A DNA stretch of 34,088 nucleotides from Prevotella sp. (GCA_016283605.1 JAEENF010000158.1:1-34088); one strand, 5' to 3'. Counted from the first letter of the stretch, positions 1-8,314 are shown. Made by a program: numbers and translations. Notes: generated by a model from the sequence alone, not told the origin.

Positions 1-897
1 GGGTACTACCTTGCCAACGGAATCACTCACAGTGCCCTCAAAAACCGAATCACAATGATGTTACATAAAGAATCCCCCCGCAGACGCCTGTTGAAACTGC
101 TGGCCCTGCTGCCCATCGTTGGCGTCACCCTTGCCCTCAACGCCGAGACTGTCACCGATGTCATCTATAAGAACGATAAGCCGCAGAAGCAGGTGCCCGT
201 GAAGAAGGGCAAGGCCAATGCGACCATCAGGACGGGTAACAACCAGACCATCCAGGTGGTGGCCACGGACATCCAGAAGACTGAGAAGCAGGAGGTCAAG
301 GAGGAAGCCTCCGCTAAGCCTAACGACGAGCGTGCCTTCGATGTCGTGGAAGAGATGCCTCAGTTCCCTGGCGGCATGCAGGCATTGATGGAATTCCTCT
401 CAAAAAATATCCGCTATCCGAAGGAAGCCTTCGAGGCTAACAAACAAGGCCGTGTCATTGCCAATTTCGTGATTGAGAGAGACGGCAGCATCAGCGAGGC
501 CAAGGTCGTGAAATCTGTAGATCCAGCGCTCGATGAGGAAGCAGTCCGTGTCATCAACGCAATGCCTAATTGGATGCCAGGCAGACAGAGCGGCAAGGCC
601 GTGCGCGTGAAGTACACTGTTCCGATCAATTTCCGTCTGGACGGCAGCAAACCCAAGGACAACAACGTTGCTAACGTCATGCAGGCTGCTGCTTCTGGTA
701 ATATCTTTCTAACGACAAACAATCCTGTCAAGACGCCGTTGATTATTGTCGATGGCAAGGAAGTGCCTTATGAGAACTTGAAAACTATCGTCCATGATGA
801 TGTCGAGAGTATCAATGTGCTGAAAGACAAGGCCGCCGTCACTATGTATGGTGAGAAAGGCAAAGATGGTGTTATCGTCATCACCACGAAGAAGTAA
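1..897 (+). CDS. M56/BlaR1-like membrane peptidase fused to TonB C-terminal domain (5' end outside window)
   Basis: The reading frame is open from base 1, so the gene is partial; the first ATG inside it (55) is not a real start. The visible 298 residues begin with the end of the M56 membrane region (ALKNRITMM, then RRRLLKLLALLPIVGVTLAL, a membrane segment). A charged, low-complexity periplasmic stretch follows. Next comes a TonB C-terminal domain, from about VVEEMPQFPGG through NIRYPKEA and GRVIANFVIERDGS to VPINFRL. The tail (LIIVDGKEVPYE, ESINVLKDKAAV, YGEKGKDGVIVITTKK) resembles the plug motif of SusC-type receptors, as often seen in Bacteroidota M56/TonB proteins. The family has been linked to sensing or TonB-type energy coupling; the exact role here is unknown. 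The metal-binding HEXXH would lie upstream of the window. A TPR gene follows 11 bp later. Confidence 0.85.
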   Translation, partial: GYYLANGITHSALKNRITMMLHKESPRRRLLKLLALLPIVGVTLALNAETVTDVIYKNDKPQKQVPVKKGKANATIRTGNNQTIQVVATDIQKTEKQEVKEEASAKPNDERAFDVVEEMPQFPGGMQALMEFLSKNIRYPKEAFEANKQGRVIANFVIERDGSISEAKVVKSVDPALDEEAVRVINAMPNWMPGRQSGKAVRVKYTVPINFRLDGSKPKDNNVANVMQAAASGNIFLTTNNPVKTPLIIVDGKEVPYENLKTIVHDDVESINVLKDKAAVTMYGEKGKDGVIVITTKK

Positions 898-908
898 TAA
901 ATCCTCTT

Positions 909-2021
909 ATGAACAGAATCATAATATTCTTAGGCCTCGCCTTTCTGACGACTCTCTCCGTCAGGGGCGAGGTCTTTGCGAAAAAGAAGGTGGTGGAACC
1001 CATTGCCACGGATTCCCTCACCCTTCTGATAGAAGCTGGTGACAGCTGTATGAAGCAGTCCAACACCTTCGAGGCACTCCAATATTTCCAGCAGGCCTAT
1101 GCCCATTGCGACAGCAGTCTCACACGCATCAAACTCGCAGACTGCTACTACAAACGGGGAAACTACTATCAGACCGCCAATCTGCTGAAAAATGTCCCAG
1201 GCGGACAATTCACCCACGAAGCCCTGCGACAGCTCGCCTTCAGCTATCAGAAACAGAATGATATCGACTCCTACCTCTTTTGGGCTGGGCAATTGGTGGC
1301 CCACTATCCCATGGACGGTGAGATGATCGCGGGTCTCACGGTGGGCTATGCCAGGAAAGACCAAGCCTGGAAGGGCGTCAGTTATGGCGAAGGTTACTTC
1401 AAGGAAGACTCCACGAACATCCTCGTAAACCGTGCCCTCGCCGATGCCTATTTCATGGACCGTAAGTTCGACAAGTCGGCAGCGATGTACGAACGTCTGC
1501 TGCAGCAAGGGGATTCCACCTTCAACACGCTCTACTCCGCAGGCATGTGCTACTCACAGTTAGACAGCCTAGAACTGGCCTATGAGCATCTTCGCAATGC
1601 CCTCTTCCTATCACAGATGCAACACGCCAATTGTGCCTATCGGTTAGGAGTTGTTTGCGTGGATACCCACCGATTGGACGAGGGAATCGGCTATCTGGAT
1701 CTCGCCACAGAGCTTCTGAAGCCCGATACCACCGTCATGAAAGCTATCACCCTCGCAAAAGGCGAAGCCTACTATCTGTCATTTCACCATGCCAAAGCTG
1801 TGGAAGCCTGGAAGGAACACTTGAAATATAATCCCAATTCCATCGCCACCTATTATAATATCGCCAATGCCACCTATTATTACCTTCCAGACAATAAACA
1901 AGCGAAGAGTTACTTTGAGAAGTTTCTCGAACTTGCCCGCAAGGAAGAGACCCCCAATGCCCAGCTGAAGGAGATGATGGAGAAGGCAGAGACATTGCTC
2001 AAAAAGTCTAAAGTACGTTAA
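909..2021 (+). CDS. Exported tetratricopeptide-repeat protein
   Basis: 370 residues. An N-terminal signal peptide is visible (MNRIIIFLGLAFLTTLSV, cleaved near residue 19-24). The rest is almost entirely helical TPR-like units: for example FEALQYFQQAYAHCDSSLTRIKLADCYY, then a unit near 180 (ADAYFMDRKFDKSAAMYERLL), then SAGMCYSQLDSLELAYEHLRNAL near 205, and IATYYNIANATYYYLPDNKQAKSYFEKFLELA close to the C-terminus. TPR proteins act as protein-binding scaffolds, so the partner cannot be read from sequence. It starts 11 bp after the M56/TonB gene on the same strand, so co-transcription and a role in the same envelope system are likely (inference). No catalytic motif was seen. Confidence 0.8.
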   Translation: MNRIIIFLGLAFLTTLSVRGEVFAKKKVVEPIATDSLTLLIEAGDSCMKQSNTFEALQYFQQAYAHCDSSLTRIKLADCYYKRGNYYQTANLLKNVPGGQFTHEALRQLAFSYQKQNDIDSYLFWAGQLVAHYPMDGEMIAGLTVGYARKDQAWKGVSYGEGYFKEDSTNILVNRALADAYFMDRKFDKSAAMYERLLQQGDSTFNTLYSAGMCYSQLDSLELAYEHLRNALFLSQMQHANCAYRLGVVCVDTHRLDEGIGYLDLATELLKPDTTVMKAITLAKGEAYYLSFHHAKAVEAWKEHLKYNPNSIATYYNIANATYYYLPDNKQAKSYFEKFLELARKEETPNAQLKEMMEKAETLLKKSKVR

Positions 2022-2036
2022 GTTTTTTACGTTTCG

Positions 2037-2068
2037 TTGCATAGTTCCGATTTTTTCTGTATTTTTGC
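2037..2068 (+). promoter_or_regulatory. Bacteroidota-type promoter for the rpoN cluster
   Basis: A TTG at 2037-2039 and TATTTTTGC at 2060-2068 match the Bacteroidota -33 (TTTG) and -7 (TAnnTTTGC) elements with a 20-bp spacer. Transcription would start a few bases downstream, giving a short leader before the ATG at 2087. It sits in the only real gap (65 bp) before the hypothetical-rpoN-PAP2-purE-ispG cluster, so it probably drives the whole cluster. Confidence 0.6.
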
Positions 2069-2086
2069 AGAAAAAATAGAGAGACT

Positions 2087-2734
2087 ATGGCAAGAAACGC
2101 GAAATGGTCGGAAGACTACTGGCTGCTGCTGATGCAGATCTACCTCCAAAAACCCGTGGGTGTCAAGCCCATGTACAGCCGGAAGATGGTGGATCTAAGC
2201 CTTGAATTGCACATCGCGCCCAACATACTGTTTACAAAGATGTGTCAGATTGCCAATCTGGAAACTCCCCGTGTCGAACATATCTGGGAGACTTACGGCA
2301 ATAACCCCCGTAAACTGACTCGTGCCATCAAACTGTGGCATGAGATGCGTGGTTATGGTCATGCAGATGAGTTTTATGATGGCGTGGAGGTGAACGAAAC
2401 CTTTGAGAAGGACTTCAAACCTGTATCCGACAGCAACATGACCCCCGCGATGCTCATCCTGATCCTGGACCTGTACTTTCGTCTCACCCCCATCACGATG
2501 GTCAGCGAGACTCCAGAGATCCAACAACTGGCCAGACTTCTCAAGGTAAAGCCACAAGAGGTCGTTGAGGTGATGGAGGTCTTCCAACACTGCGATCCTT
2601 ACCTAAATAAGAAGGACGTCATGATCAGTCCATTGCTCTTGCCCTGTAATGACATCTGGCGACGTTTCGGCAATTCAGACACAGAACAGTTGGCATCGTT
2701 CGCAGAACAACTCTCAGAATACTTTAAGGGATGA
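2087..2734 (+). CDS. Conserved protein of unknown function preceding rpoN
   Basis: 215 residues, soluble, with no signal peptide or membrane segment. It looks mostly helical: WSEDYWLLLMQIYLQKP at the start, a middle section TPAMLILILDLYFRLTP, and LARLLKVKPQEVVEVMEVF near residue 165, which could form a small helix-turn-helix-like bundle. I do not recognise a named family. Its last codon overlaps the rpoN start (ATGA, 2731-2734), so translation is probably coupled. My recollection is that Bacteroidota often carry a gene of this kind beside rpoN, which would suggest a conserved partner in the same process, but I cannot verify this here. Confidence 0.8.
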   Translation: MARNAKWSEDYWLLLMQIYLQKPVGVKPMYSRKMVDLSLELHIAPNILFTKMCQIANLETPRVEHIWETYGNNPRKLTRAIKLWHEMRGYGHADEFYDGVEVNETFEKDFKPVSDSNMTPAMLILILDLYFRLTPITMVSETPEIQQLARLLKVKPQEVVEVMEVFQHCDPYLNKKDVMISPLLLPCNDIWRRFGNSDTEQLASFAEQLSEYFKG

Positions 2735-4233
2735 GTGTGAAAAGCGGTCAGATTCAGGAACAGAGACTGACGGAGAGTCAGAAACTGGCTCAGAGCATCT
2801 CACACCAGCAGCTGCTACAGGCGTCGTTGGTAGAGTTGCCCGTTACCCAACTCGTAGACCGTATCAACACAGAGATGAACGATAATCCTGCTTTGGACAT
2901 AGACTATGATGCACAGGAGGCTCCAGACTATCCGGACTATACCGATGACAACGAAGCTACAGACTACGAGATGAACAATGAGCGCGAAGAACGACAGTCC
3001 GCTCTCGATGAGGCCCTCGCAGGTATCGGCCGCGACGATGAGGACCTGCCTGTATATCATGGTGGCATCGATGTGGCGGAAGAGCGCGAAGAGATGGTCT
3101 ATGGCGAAACCACATCCTTCTATGATCAACTGAAAGAACAGGTAGGCGAGACGAATCTCACGGAGCGCCAGCGCGACATCATCGAATATCTCATCGGCTC
3201 ACTCGACGACGATGGATTACTGAGAAAATCCCTCGACGTCATCAGCGACGAACTGGCCATCTATCACAATCTCGACACCACCCCTCAAGAAATCGAGGAG
3301 GTGCTCACCATCCTGAAGGACTTCGACCCTGCGGGCATTGGTGCACAATCGCTACAGGAATGCCTGCTGATACAGATCTCGCGGCGCGAGAAATCGATAG
3401 TAAAAACGCTGATGAAAAAGGTCATCGCCGACTATTTTGAGGAATTCACAAAAAAACACTGGGACAAGATACAACAGGCTCTGGATTTGACGGATATGCA
3501 GGCTAAAGCCCTCTTTGACGAACTCCGCAAGCTGAATCCACGTCCAGGAGCCTCGATGGGCGAGACGGTGGGTAGAAGTCTGCAACAGATAACCCCAGAT
3601 TTCATCGTAGATACACAAGACGACGGCACCATCACCTTTACCCTGAACAACGGTGAGATACCTGAATTGAAGGTGTCGCAATCGTTTGTAGACTCCATGA
3701 AAGAATATCAGGAGAACAAAGACCACTTAAGCCGACAGACGAAGGAGGCACTGTTGTATATCAAGAAAAAGGTGGATGCCGCACAGGGATTCATCGAAGC
3801 AATCAAAGCGCGACGACATACCCTCGCAGTAACCATGCAGGCCATCATCACACTGCAACGACAGTTCTTTCTCGATGGCGACGAAGCCTCATTACGTCCT
3901 ATGATATTAAAGGATGTGGCAGAATATACGGGACTGGATCTCAGCACCATCTCACGTGTCAGCAATTCAAAATACGCCCAGACCCGTTGGGGCACTTTTC
4001 CCCTGCGACATTTCTTCAGCGACAGCTATGTGACGGAGAGTGGTGAGGAACTGTCTACACGACAGATCAAGGCTGCCCTGCGTGACATCATCGAAGCTGA
4101 AGACCCCAAGAGTCCACTCAGCGACGATGCTCTCCGCGAGGAACTCACTAAGAAGGGTTTTCCTATAGCCCGACGGACGGTTGCTAAATATCGTGAGCAA
4201 CTAGGTATCCCCATAGCAAGACTAAGAAGGTAA
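2731..4233 (+). CDS. rpoN: RNA polymerase sigma-54 factor
   Basis: 500 residues. Region I is glutamine-rich (QRLTESQKLAQSISHQQLLQ, about residues 10-30) and binds core polymerase and activators. Region II is strongly acidic (about 50-90, DIDYDAQEAPDYPDYTDD). The core-binding domain covers roughly 120-310. The DNA-binding part includes the helix-turn-helix segment STISRVSNSKYAQTRWG and ends with the RpoN box ARRTVAKYRE at about 480-489, which reads the -24 element. Sigma-54 needs an AAA+ enhancer-binding protein for open complex formation; none is in this window. The start overlaps the previous stop by 4 bp. The stop is followed at once by a heptamer repeat (4235-4255) that contains the next gene's start. 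Confidence 0.97.
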   Translation: MSVKSGQIQEQRLTESQKLAQSISHQQLLQASLVELPVTQLVDRINTEMNDNPALDIDYDAQEAPDYPDYTDDNEATDYEMNNEREERQSALDEALAGIGRDDEDLPVYHGGIDVAEEREEMVYGETTSFYDQLKEQVGETNLTERQRDIIEYLIGSLDDDGLLRKSLDVISDELAIYHNLDTTPQEIEEVLTILKDFDPAGIGAQSLQECLLIQISRREKSIVKTLMKKVIADYFEEFTKKHWDKIQQALDLTDMQAKALFDELRKLNPRPGASMGETVGRSLQQITPDFIVDTQDDGTITFTLNNGEIPELKVSQSFVDSMKEYQENKDHLSRQTKEALLYIKKKVDAAQGFIEAIKARRHTLAVTMQAIITLQRQFFLDGDEASLRPMILKDVAEYTGLDLSTISRVSNSKYAQTRWGTFPLRHFFSDSYVTESGEELSTRQIKAALRDIIEAEDPKSPLSDDALREELTKKGFPIARRTVAKYREQLGIPIARLRR

Positions 4234-4234
4234 A

Positions 4235-4255
4235 AGTGAATAGTGAATAGTGAAA
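4235..4255 (+). repeat. Degenerate heptamer tandem repeat (unit agtgaat) at rpoN/PAP2 junction
   Basis: Three 7-bp units lie at 4235-4241, 4242-4248 and 4249-4255 (agtgaat, agtgaat, agtgaaa). The array begins one base after the rpoN stop codon and supplies the GTG start codon (4250) of the next gene. Same repeat type as at 4870-4897. Confidence 0.8.
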
Positions 4256-4870
4256 AGGGAGAAGACAATCATATTGACGGCTAGGGTGATGAGTATGGTA
4301 TTCACGCCCTTCTATCTGCCAATCGTAGGACTGGCGGCATTGTTTACGTTGAGCTATCTCAGTCAGATGCCGACGCCTTACAAACTGCAGGTGCTCACGA
4401 TGGTCTACTTGTTTACCATCCTTCTACCTACGGTGCTGATTCATTTATACCGCAAGCATCAGGGATGGACACTTATACAATTAGGCAACCGCGAACGGCG
4501 TATGGTGCCTTATATGATCAGTATCCTTTGTTACTTCTGCTGTGTCTACTGGATGGACTATCTACACATTCCCCACTTCATGAGCAATATCGTTTCAGTG
4601 GCGCTGTTTATTCAGATTGTATGTGCACTGATCAACGTGTGGTGGAAGATCTCAACACATACCGCCGCCATCGGAGGAGTGGCTGGAGCACTCTTCGTCT
4701 TCGGCGAACTCTTCGGCTTTAATCCCGTGTGGTGGCTCTGCCTGGTGTTTATCCTGGCTGGTATCCTTGGAACAAGTCGTATGATCCTGCGTCAGCACTC
4801 GTTGTTACAAGTCGTAGCAGGATTTGTCATCGGCGTCATTTGCGCCTGCATCGGACTGGTGTATTTTTAA
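4250..4870 (+). CDS. PAP2-like polytopic membrane protein
   Basis: 206 residues starting at GTG 4250 inside a heptamer repeat; no better ATG precedes the first membrane segment, the next in-frame ATG being at MSMVFTPF. About five or six hydrophobic segments cover most of the protein. Three weak matches to the PAP2 phosphatase signature occur in order: NRERRMVPY near 80-88, STHTAAIGG near 135 (in place of PSGH), and SRMILRQHSLLQ near 175-186 (SRxxxxxH, with Gln where Asp is usual). PAP2 proteins remove phosphate from lipid phosphates such as undecaprenyl or phosphatidyl-glycerol phosphates at the membrane. The changed second and third motifs make activity uncertain. It sits between rpoN and purE and ends just before a repeat holding the purE start. 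Confidence 0.7.
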   Translation: MKREKTIILTARVMSMVFTPFYLPIVGLAALFTLSYLSQMPTPYKLQVLTMVYLFTILLPTVLIHLYRKHQGWTLIQLGNRERRMVPYMISILCYFCCVYWMDYLHIPHFMSNIVSVALFIQIVCALINVWWKISTHTAAIGGVAGALFVFGELFGFNPVWWLCLVFILAGILGTSRMILRQHSLLQVVAGFVIGVICACIGLVYF

Positions 4871-4897
4871 GTGAATAGTTATTAGTGAATAGTGATA
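4870..4897 (+). repeat. Degenerate heptamer tandem repeat at PAP2/purE junction
   Basis: Four units lie at 4870-4876 (agtgaat), 4877-4883 (agttatt), 4884-4890 (agtgaat) and 4891-4897 (agtgata). The array starts at the last base of the PAP2-like stop codon and ends on the A of the purE ATG, so it makes up the whole intergenic spacer. Confidence 0.75.
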
Positions 4898-5403
4898 TGA
4901 AACCGTTAGTAAGTATTATCATGGGTAGCACGAGCGACCTGCCCATTATGGAAAAAGCCTGTAAGTTGCTGAATGAGATGCAAGTGCCCTTTGAAGTGAA
5001 TGCATTGTCAGCACACCGTACTCCCGATGCTGTGGAGGAATTTGCACGCACGGCCAAGAGTCGTGGTATCAAGGTTATCATTGCAGGTGCCGGAATGGCT
5101 GCTGCTTTACCTGGTGTCATCGCTGCCTCGACGACACTGCCCGTTATTGGCGTACCCATCAAAGGGATGCTCGACGGTCTTGACGCCATGCTCTCCATCA
5201 TCCAAATGCCTCCAGGCATCCCCGTAGCGACAGTGGGTGTGAATGGTGCCCAGAATGCAGCCCTTCTGGCTGTAGAGATGATGGCCCTCAGCGATGAGAT
5301 GCTGGCACAGCGTCTCGCCGTATATAAAGGTAACCTGCGGATTAAGATTGAAAAAGCCAATGAGGAATTAGCCCAAATCAAATATGAGTATAAGACGAAT
5401 TAG
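4897..5403 (+). CDS. purE: N5-carboxyaminoimidazole ribonucleotide mutase (PurE class I)
   Basis: 168 residues. It converts N5-CAIR to CAIR in de novo purine synthesis. The family signature is clear: SIIMGSTSDLP (about 6-16) binds the phosphate, and SAHRTPD (38-44) carries the catalytic His40; AGAGMAAALPGV and GVPIKG follow. The length matches class I bacterial PurE. I chose ATG 4897 rather than GTG 4885, because the extra residues MNSD would come from the upstream repeat and the family normally starts just before the first strand. The C-terminal codons overlap the ispG start by 20 bp. The purK partner is not in this window. Confidence 0.97.
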   Translation: MKPLVSIIMGSTSDLPIMEKACKLLNEMQVPFEVNALSAHRTPDAVEEFARTAKSRGIKVIIAGAGMAAALPGVIAASTTLPVIGVPIKGMLDGLDAMLSIIQMPPGIPVATVGVNGAQNAALLAVEMMALSDEMLAQRLAVYKGNLRIKIEKANEELAQIKYEYKTN

Positions 5404-6772
5404 TAGTGAAACCCGTGTGGGCGGTATCGGCATCGGAGGTGCAAACCCCATCCGTATCCAGTCGATGGCAACTGTAGACACCAACGACACAGAAGGCTGT
5501 GTGGCTCAGGCCAAGCGTATCATCGATGCAGGTGGTGAGTTGGTACGTTTTACCACACAAGGCACCCGTGAGGCTGAGAACATGAAGAACATCTCTGCCC
5601 GTTTGAAGGCCGACGGTTACGAGACTCCCCTCGTAGCCGATGTGCACTTTACGGCACATACGGCCGATGTCGCAGCCCTCTACTGCGAGAAGGTGCGTAT
5701 CAACCCTGGTAACTATGTGGATCCAGGACGTACCTTTAAGCACCTGGAATATACCGATGAGGAATATGCTGCAGAGCTGCAGAAGATAGGACACCAGTTG
5801 GTGCCTTTCCTGAATATCTGTAAGGAGCACCATACGGCAGTGCGTATAGGTGTGAATCACGGTTCTCTCAGCGACCGTATCATGTCACGTTATGGTGACA
5901 CGCCAGAGGGTATCGTAGAGAGTTGTATGGAATTCCTACGCATATGTCGTCGTGAAAACTTCAACGATGTGGTTATCTCCATCAAGGCCTCGAACACCGT
6001 AGTGATGGTGACCACCGTTCGTCTGTTAGTGAAAACGATGGATCAGGAAGACATGCATTATCCCCTGCATCTGGGCGTCACTGAGGCTGGCGAAGGTGAG
6101 GACGGACGTATTAAGAGTGCTGTCGGTATCGGTGCGCTGTTGACAGAAGGCATCGGCGACACTATCCGTGTGTCTCTCTCTGAAGAACCTGAGTGCGAAA
6201 TCCCCGTGGCCCGCAAGCTCGTGGATATGATTGAGGAATGTGCTGCGCTGCGTGCTCAAGCTGAAGCCAGCATTCAAGATGACACCATCACGCTGACCCT
6301 CGATGCCCCAGATTGGGAAACTCTACAACTGAAAGCTGCAATGTCTGTCGGCGCCCTCCTCATCGATCACAAGGCCCATCAACTTGTCATCCGTCTTAAC
6401 AGCGGTAGCAAACTCTCAACTCTCAGTTCTCAACTCTCCACTCTCTCCGATGCCATTCTCCAGGCCGCCCGTATTAAGTTTACGAAGACCGAATACATCT
6501 CCTGTCCAGGCTGCGGACGTACGCTCTATAACCTTCAGGAGACCATCGCAAAGATTAAGGCGGCAACGAAGGACCTCGTGGGACTGAAGATAGGTATCAT
6601 GGGATGTATCGTCAACGGTCCTGGCGAGATGGCTGATGCTGATTACGGTTATGTAGGTGCCGGCCGTGGGAAGATCAGTCTCTATAAGGCTAAGGAATGT
6701 GTGGAGAAGAACATTCCTGAGGAAGAGGCTGTAGAGAAACTACTCGAACTCATCCGTAACGACAGAAAATAA
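5384..6772 (+). CDS. ispG: 4-hydroxy-3-methylbut-2-enyl-diphosphate synthase, short-insert form
   Basis: 462 residues. It reduces methylerythritol cyclodiphosphate to HMBPP, the sixth step of the MEP isoprenoid pathway, using a [4Fe-4S] cluster. The TIM-barrel part is residues 1-285 (NPIRIQSM, VADVHF, KVRINPGNY, GVTEAGEGEDGRIKSA). Cluster ligands are Cys374, Cys377, Cys408 and Glu415 in the C-terminal domain (SCPGCGRT, GIMGCIVNGPGEMADADYG). Bacteroidota enzymes usually carry a large extra domain between these parts and run to about 600 residues; here only about 85 residues (285-370) join them, including a repeat-coded linker SKLSTLSSQLSTL. The start overlaps purE by 20 bp. It is the last gene before a palindromic terminator. 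Confidence 0.96.
   Translation: MSIRRISSETRVGGIGIGGANPIRIQSMATVDTNDTEGCVAQAKRIIDAGGELVRFTTQGTREAENMKNISARLKADGYETPLVADVHFTAHTADVAALYCEKVRINPGNYVDPGRTFKHLEYTDEEYAAELQKIGHQLVPFLNICKEHHTAVRIGVNHGSLSDRIMSRYGDTPEGIVESCMEFLRICRRENFNDVVISIKASNTVVMVTTVRLLVKTMDQEDMHYPLHLGVTEAGEGEDGRIKSAVGIGALLTEGIGDTIRVSLSEEPECEIPVARKLVDMIEECAALRAQAEASIQDDTITLTLDAPDWETLQLKAAMSVGALLIDHKAHQLVIRLNSGSKLSTLSSQLSTLSDAILQAARIKFTKTEYISCPGCGRTLYNLQETIAKIKAATKDLVGLKIGIMGCIVNGPGEMADADYGYVGAGRGKISLYKAKECVEKNIPEEEAVEKLLELIRNDRK
6411..6445 (+). repeat. Heptamer tandem repeat inside ispG (unit aactctc)
   Basis: Five 7-bp units lie at 6411, 6418, 6425, 6432 and 6439 (aactctc, aactctc, agttctc, aactctc, cactctc). They are read in frame as SKLSTLSSQLSTL, residues about 342-354 of IspG, in the loop that precedes the iron-sulfur domain. 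Confidence 0.85.
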
Positions 6773-6775
6773 AGA

Positions 6776-6795
6776 ATCCCGCCAGCTGGCGGGAT
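6776..6795. terminator. Bidirectional terminator between ispG and the kinase-like gene
   Basis: A perfect 20-bp palindrome (10-bp arms, atcccgccag) flanked by A-rich sequence on the left and T-rich on the right (aaagaa / tttcttt). It lies just past the ispG stop and just beyond the stop of the convergent gene at 6800, so it can end transcription from both strands. Confidence 0.85.
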
Positions 6796-6799
6796 TTCT

Positions 6800-8302
6800 T
6801 TATGTATGCAAGTTCAACACGAACCGCGTTCCTTTAGTGAAAGCTGGATCGATGTCTAGGTCGCCGTTCATCTTCAGCGCCATCTGACGACAGATTGGCA
6901 GTCCGAGACCATCGCCAGTGGTAAGATCCTTCACCTCGAGGAAAGGCTTGAACACATCCTCACGCTTCTCTTCAGGAATACCCTCACCTGTGTCTGATAC
7001 TAGGAACTGCTGGGCATGGGCACCACGTTTCTTGAACTCAAGACAGATCGTGCCACCCGCAGGTGTATATTCTGCGGCATTCTCCAACAGATGGCTCAAG
7101 ATATGAGAGACATATTCCTTGTGGATGGGTGCACTCATATTAGGAGCGTTCACCGTCAGCGTCACACTGCTTTTCACCTTGTCGCGGATCTGGTCCATCA
7201 GCGTCTCACAGAACTTTGGAATCTGAGTATCTTCCAGTTCCACAGGCTCCGTAGAGTTCTCCAATTCAGACAGCGTCTGGATATGTTCTGAAAATTCCAT
7301 CAGCGCCTTCACCTCAGGCTGGCTGTTATCGAGTTTCTGCAAAGTCGGATCCAGCTGAGCAGAGATGTTACTGATAAACTTTGCTTTCAGGGCGTTGTTC
7401 TCATTGGCTATGCGAATGGTCTTCTTCTGCTTACGCGTCAAGAGGATAAAACGCATCAGTACGACACCCCCAATTACCAGTGCTGCGGCGAGTGCTGCGG
7501 CGAGGATACAGAGTCCGATGATGATGGCCTGACGTGTGGTCAGCGAACTGTCTTTCTCTGAGATGGAGGCCTCGTTGTCGGCTATCTGCTTCTTCAAGGC
7601 ACCAATCTCATCAGCATGCTTCAAAGCATCGGTAGAGTCCTTCCAGGCGAGATAGTTGCTATACGACTGTGCCACCATATTGGCATTATTGCTCCTGCGG
7701 GCATTAGCGATGAGCGTCTTGTATACCTCGTCCACCTTGCCGTACTCCTTCTGTGCCGTCAGCTTGCTGGCCATCTCCTTGAAGACAGCATTACCCTGGG
7801 CATTCTGGCCGAAGGAGTAGTAATAGACGGCCTTGTTGTAGAGCAGGTCGTTCTTTACACTCTCATCGCCTGAGGTATTGGCCTGACTCTCCATGATGTC
7901 TAACTGTTCCTTCACACTCGAGGGCCTATGCAGTTTCATATACATCTGCATACGTTCCTTCGTCACTAGATAGTGCAGCGCAGCCTTTTTGACAGCACTC
8001 TTCTCGTTGGCGATGATAGTCTGGTCGATGCGACGCAACAAATCGAAGGCCTCCTTGTAATAGTTCTCCTTGTAATACAGCGCCGTAGCCTTGACACCAC
8101 ACTCTACACCCTGTTTAATTTGCCCCTTGTTGGCATAGTCCTCAAAAGCACGGATAAAGTTAAAACGGGCACTGGCAACTTTGCCTTTCTCAATGTCGGC
8201 TTCTGCATGTTGTTGAAGCTCGCTCTTCTTCACCTCCTGCGCACCAACCATGCCACAGCAGAAGAATACACTCAGAAGTAATACAAAAACTTTCTTGTTC
8301 AT
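6800..8302 (-). CDS. TPR sensor-kinase-like protein with degenerate phosphoacceptor site
   Basis: 500 residues. Signal peptide at 1-20; a periplasmic helical region with TPR-like units at about 25-235; a coiled-coil lead-in; one membrane segment at about 259-284; a cytoplasmic dimerisation helix at 295-350; an ATPase domain at 390-500. The ATPase motifs are intact: N box HLLENAAEYTP (Asn408), G1 DTGEGIP (437-443), F box FKPFLE and G2 GDGLGLPICR (463-). The H box, however, reads SNISAQLDPTLQKL, with Ala315 where the usual SHEL/SHEI motif has the phosphorylated His. It may therefore be a non-autophosphorylating sensor (inference). No response regulator lies beside it. It follows the U32 gene by 12 bp and probably shares its transcript. 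Confidence 0.88.
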   Translation of the reverse strand: MNKKVFVLLLSVFFCCGMVGAQEVKKSELQQHAEADIEKGKVASARFNFIRAFEDYANKGQIKQGVECGVKATALYYKENYYKEAFDLLRRIDQTIIANEKSAVKKAALHYLVTKERMQMYMKLHRPSSVKEQLDIMESQANTSGDESVKNDLLYNKAVYYYSFGQNAQGNAVFKEMASKLTAQKEYGKVDEVYKTLIANARRSNNANMVAQSYSNYLAWKDSTDALKHADEIGALKKQIADNEASISEKDSSLTTRQAIIIGLCILAAALAAALVIGGVVLMRFILLTRKQKKTIRIANENNALKAKFISNISAQLDPTLQKLDNSQPEVKALMEFSEHIQTLSELENSTEPVELEDTQIPKFCETLMDQIRDKVKSSVTLTVNAPNMSAPIHKEYVSHILSHLLENAAEYTPAGGTICLEFKKRGAHAQQFLVSDTGEGIPEEKREDVFKPFLEVKDLTTGDGLGLPICRQMALKMNGDLDIDPAFTKGTRFVLNLHT

Positions 8303-8314
8303 AATTACAACATT

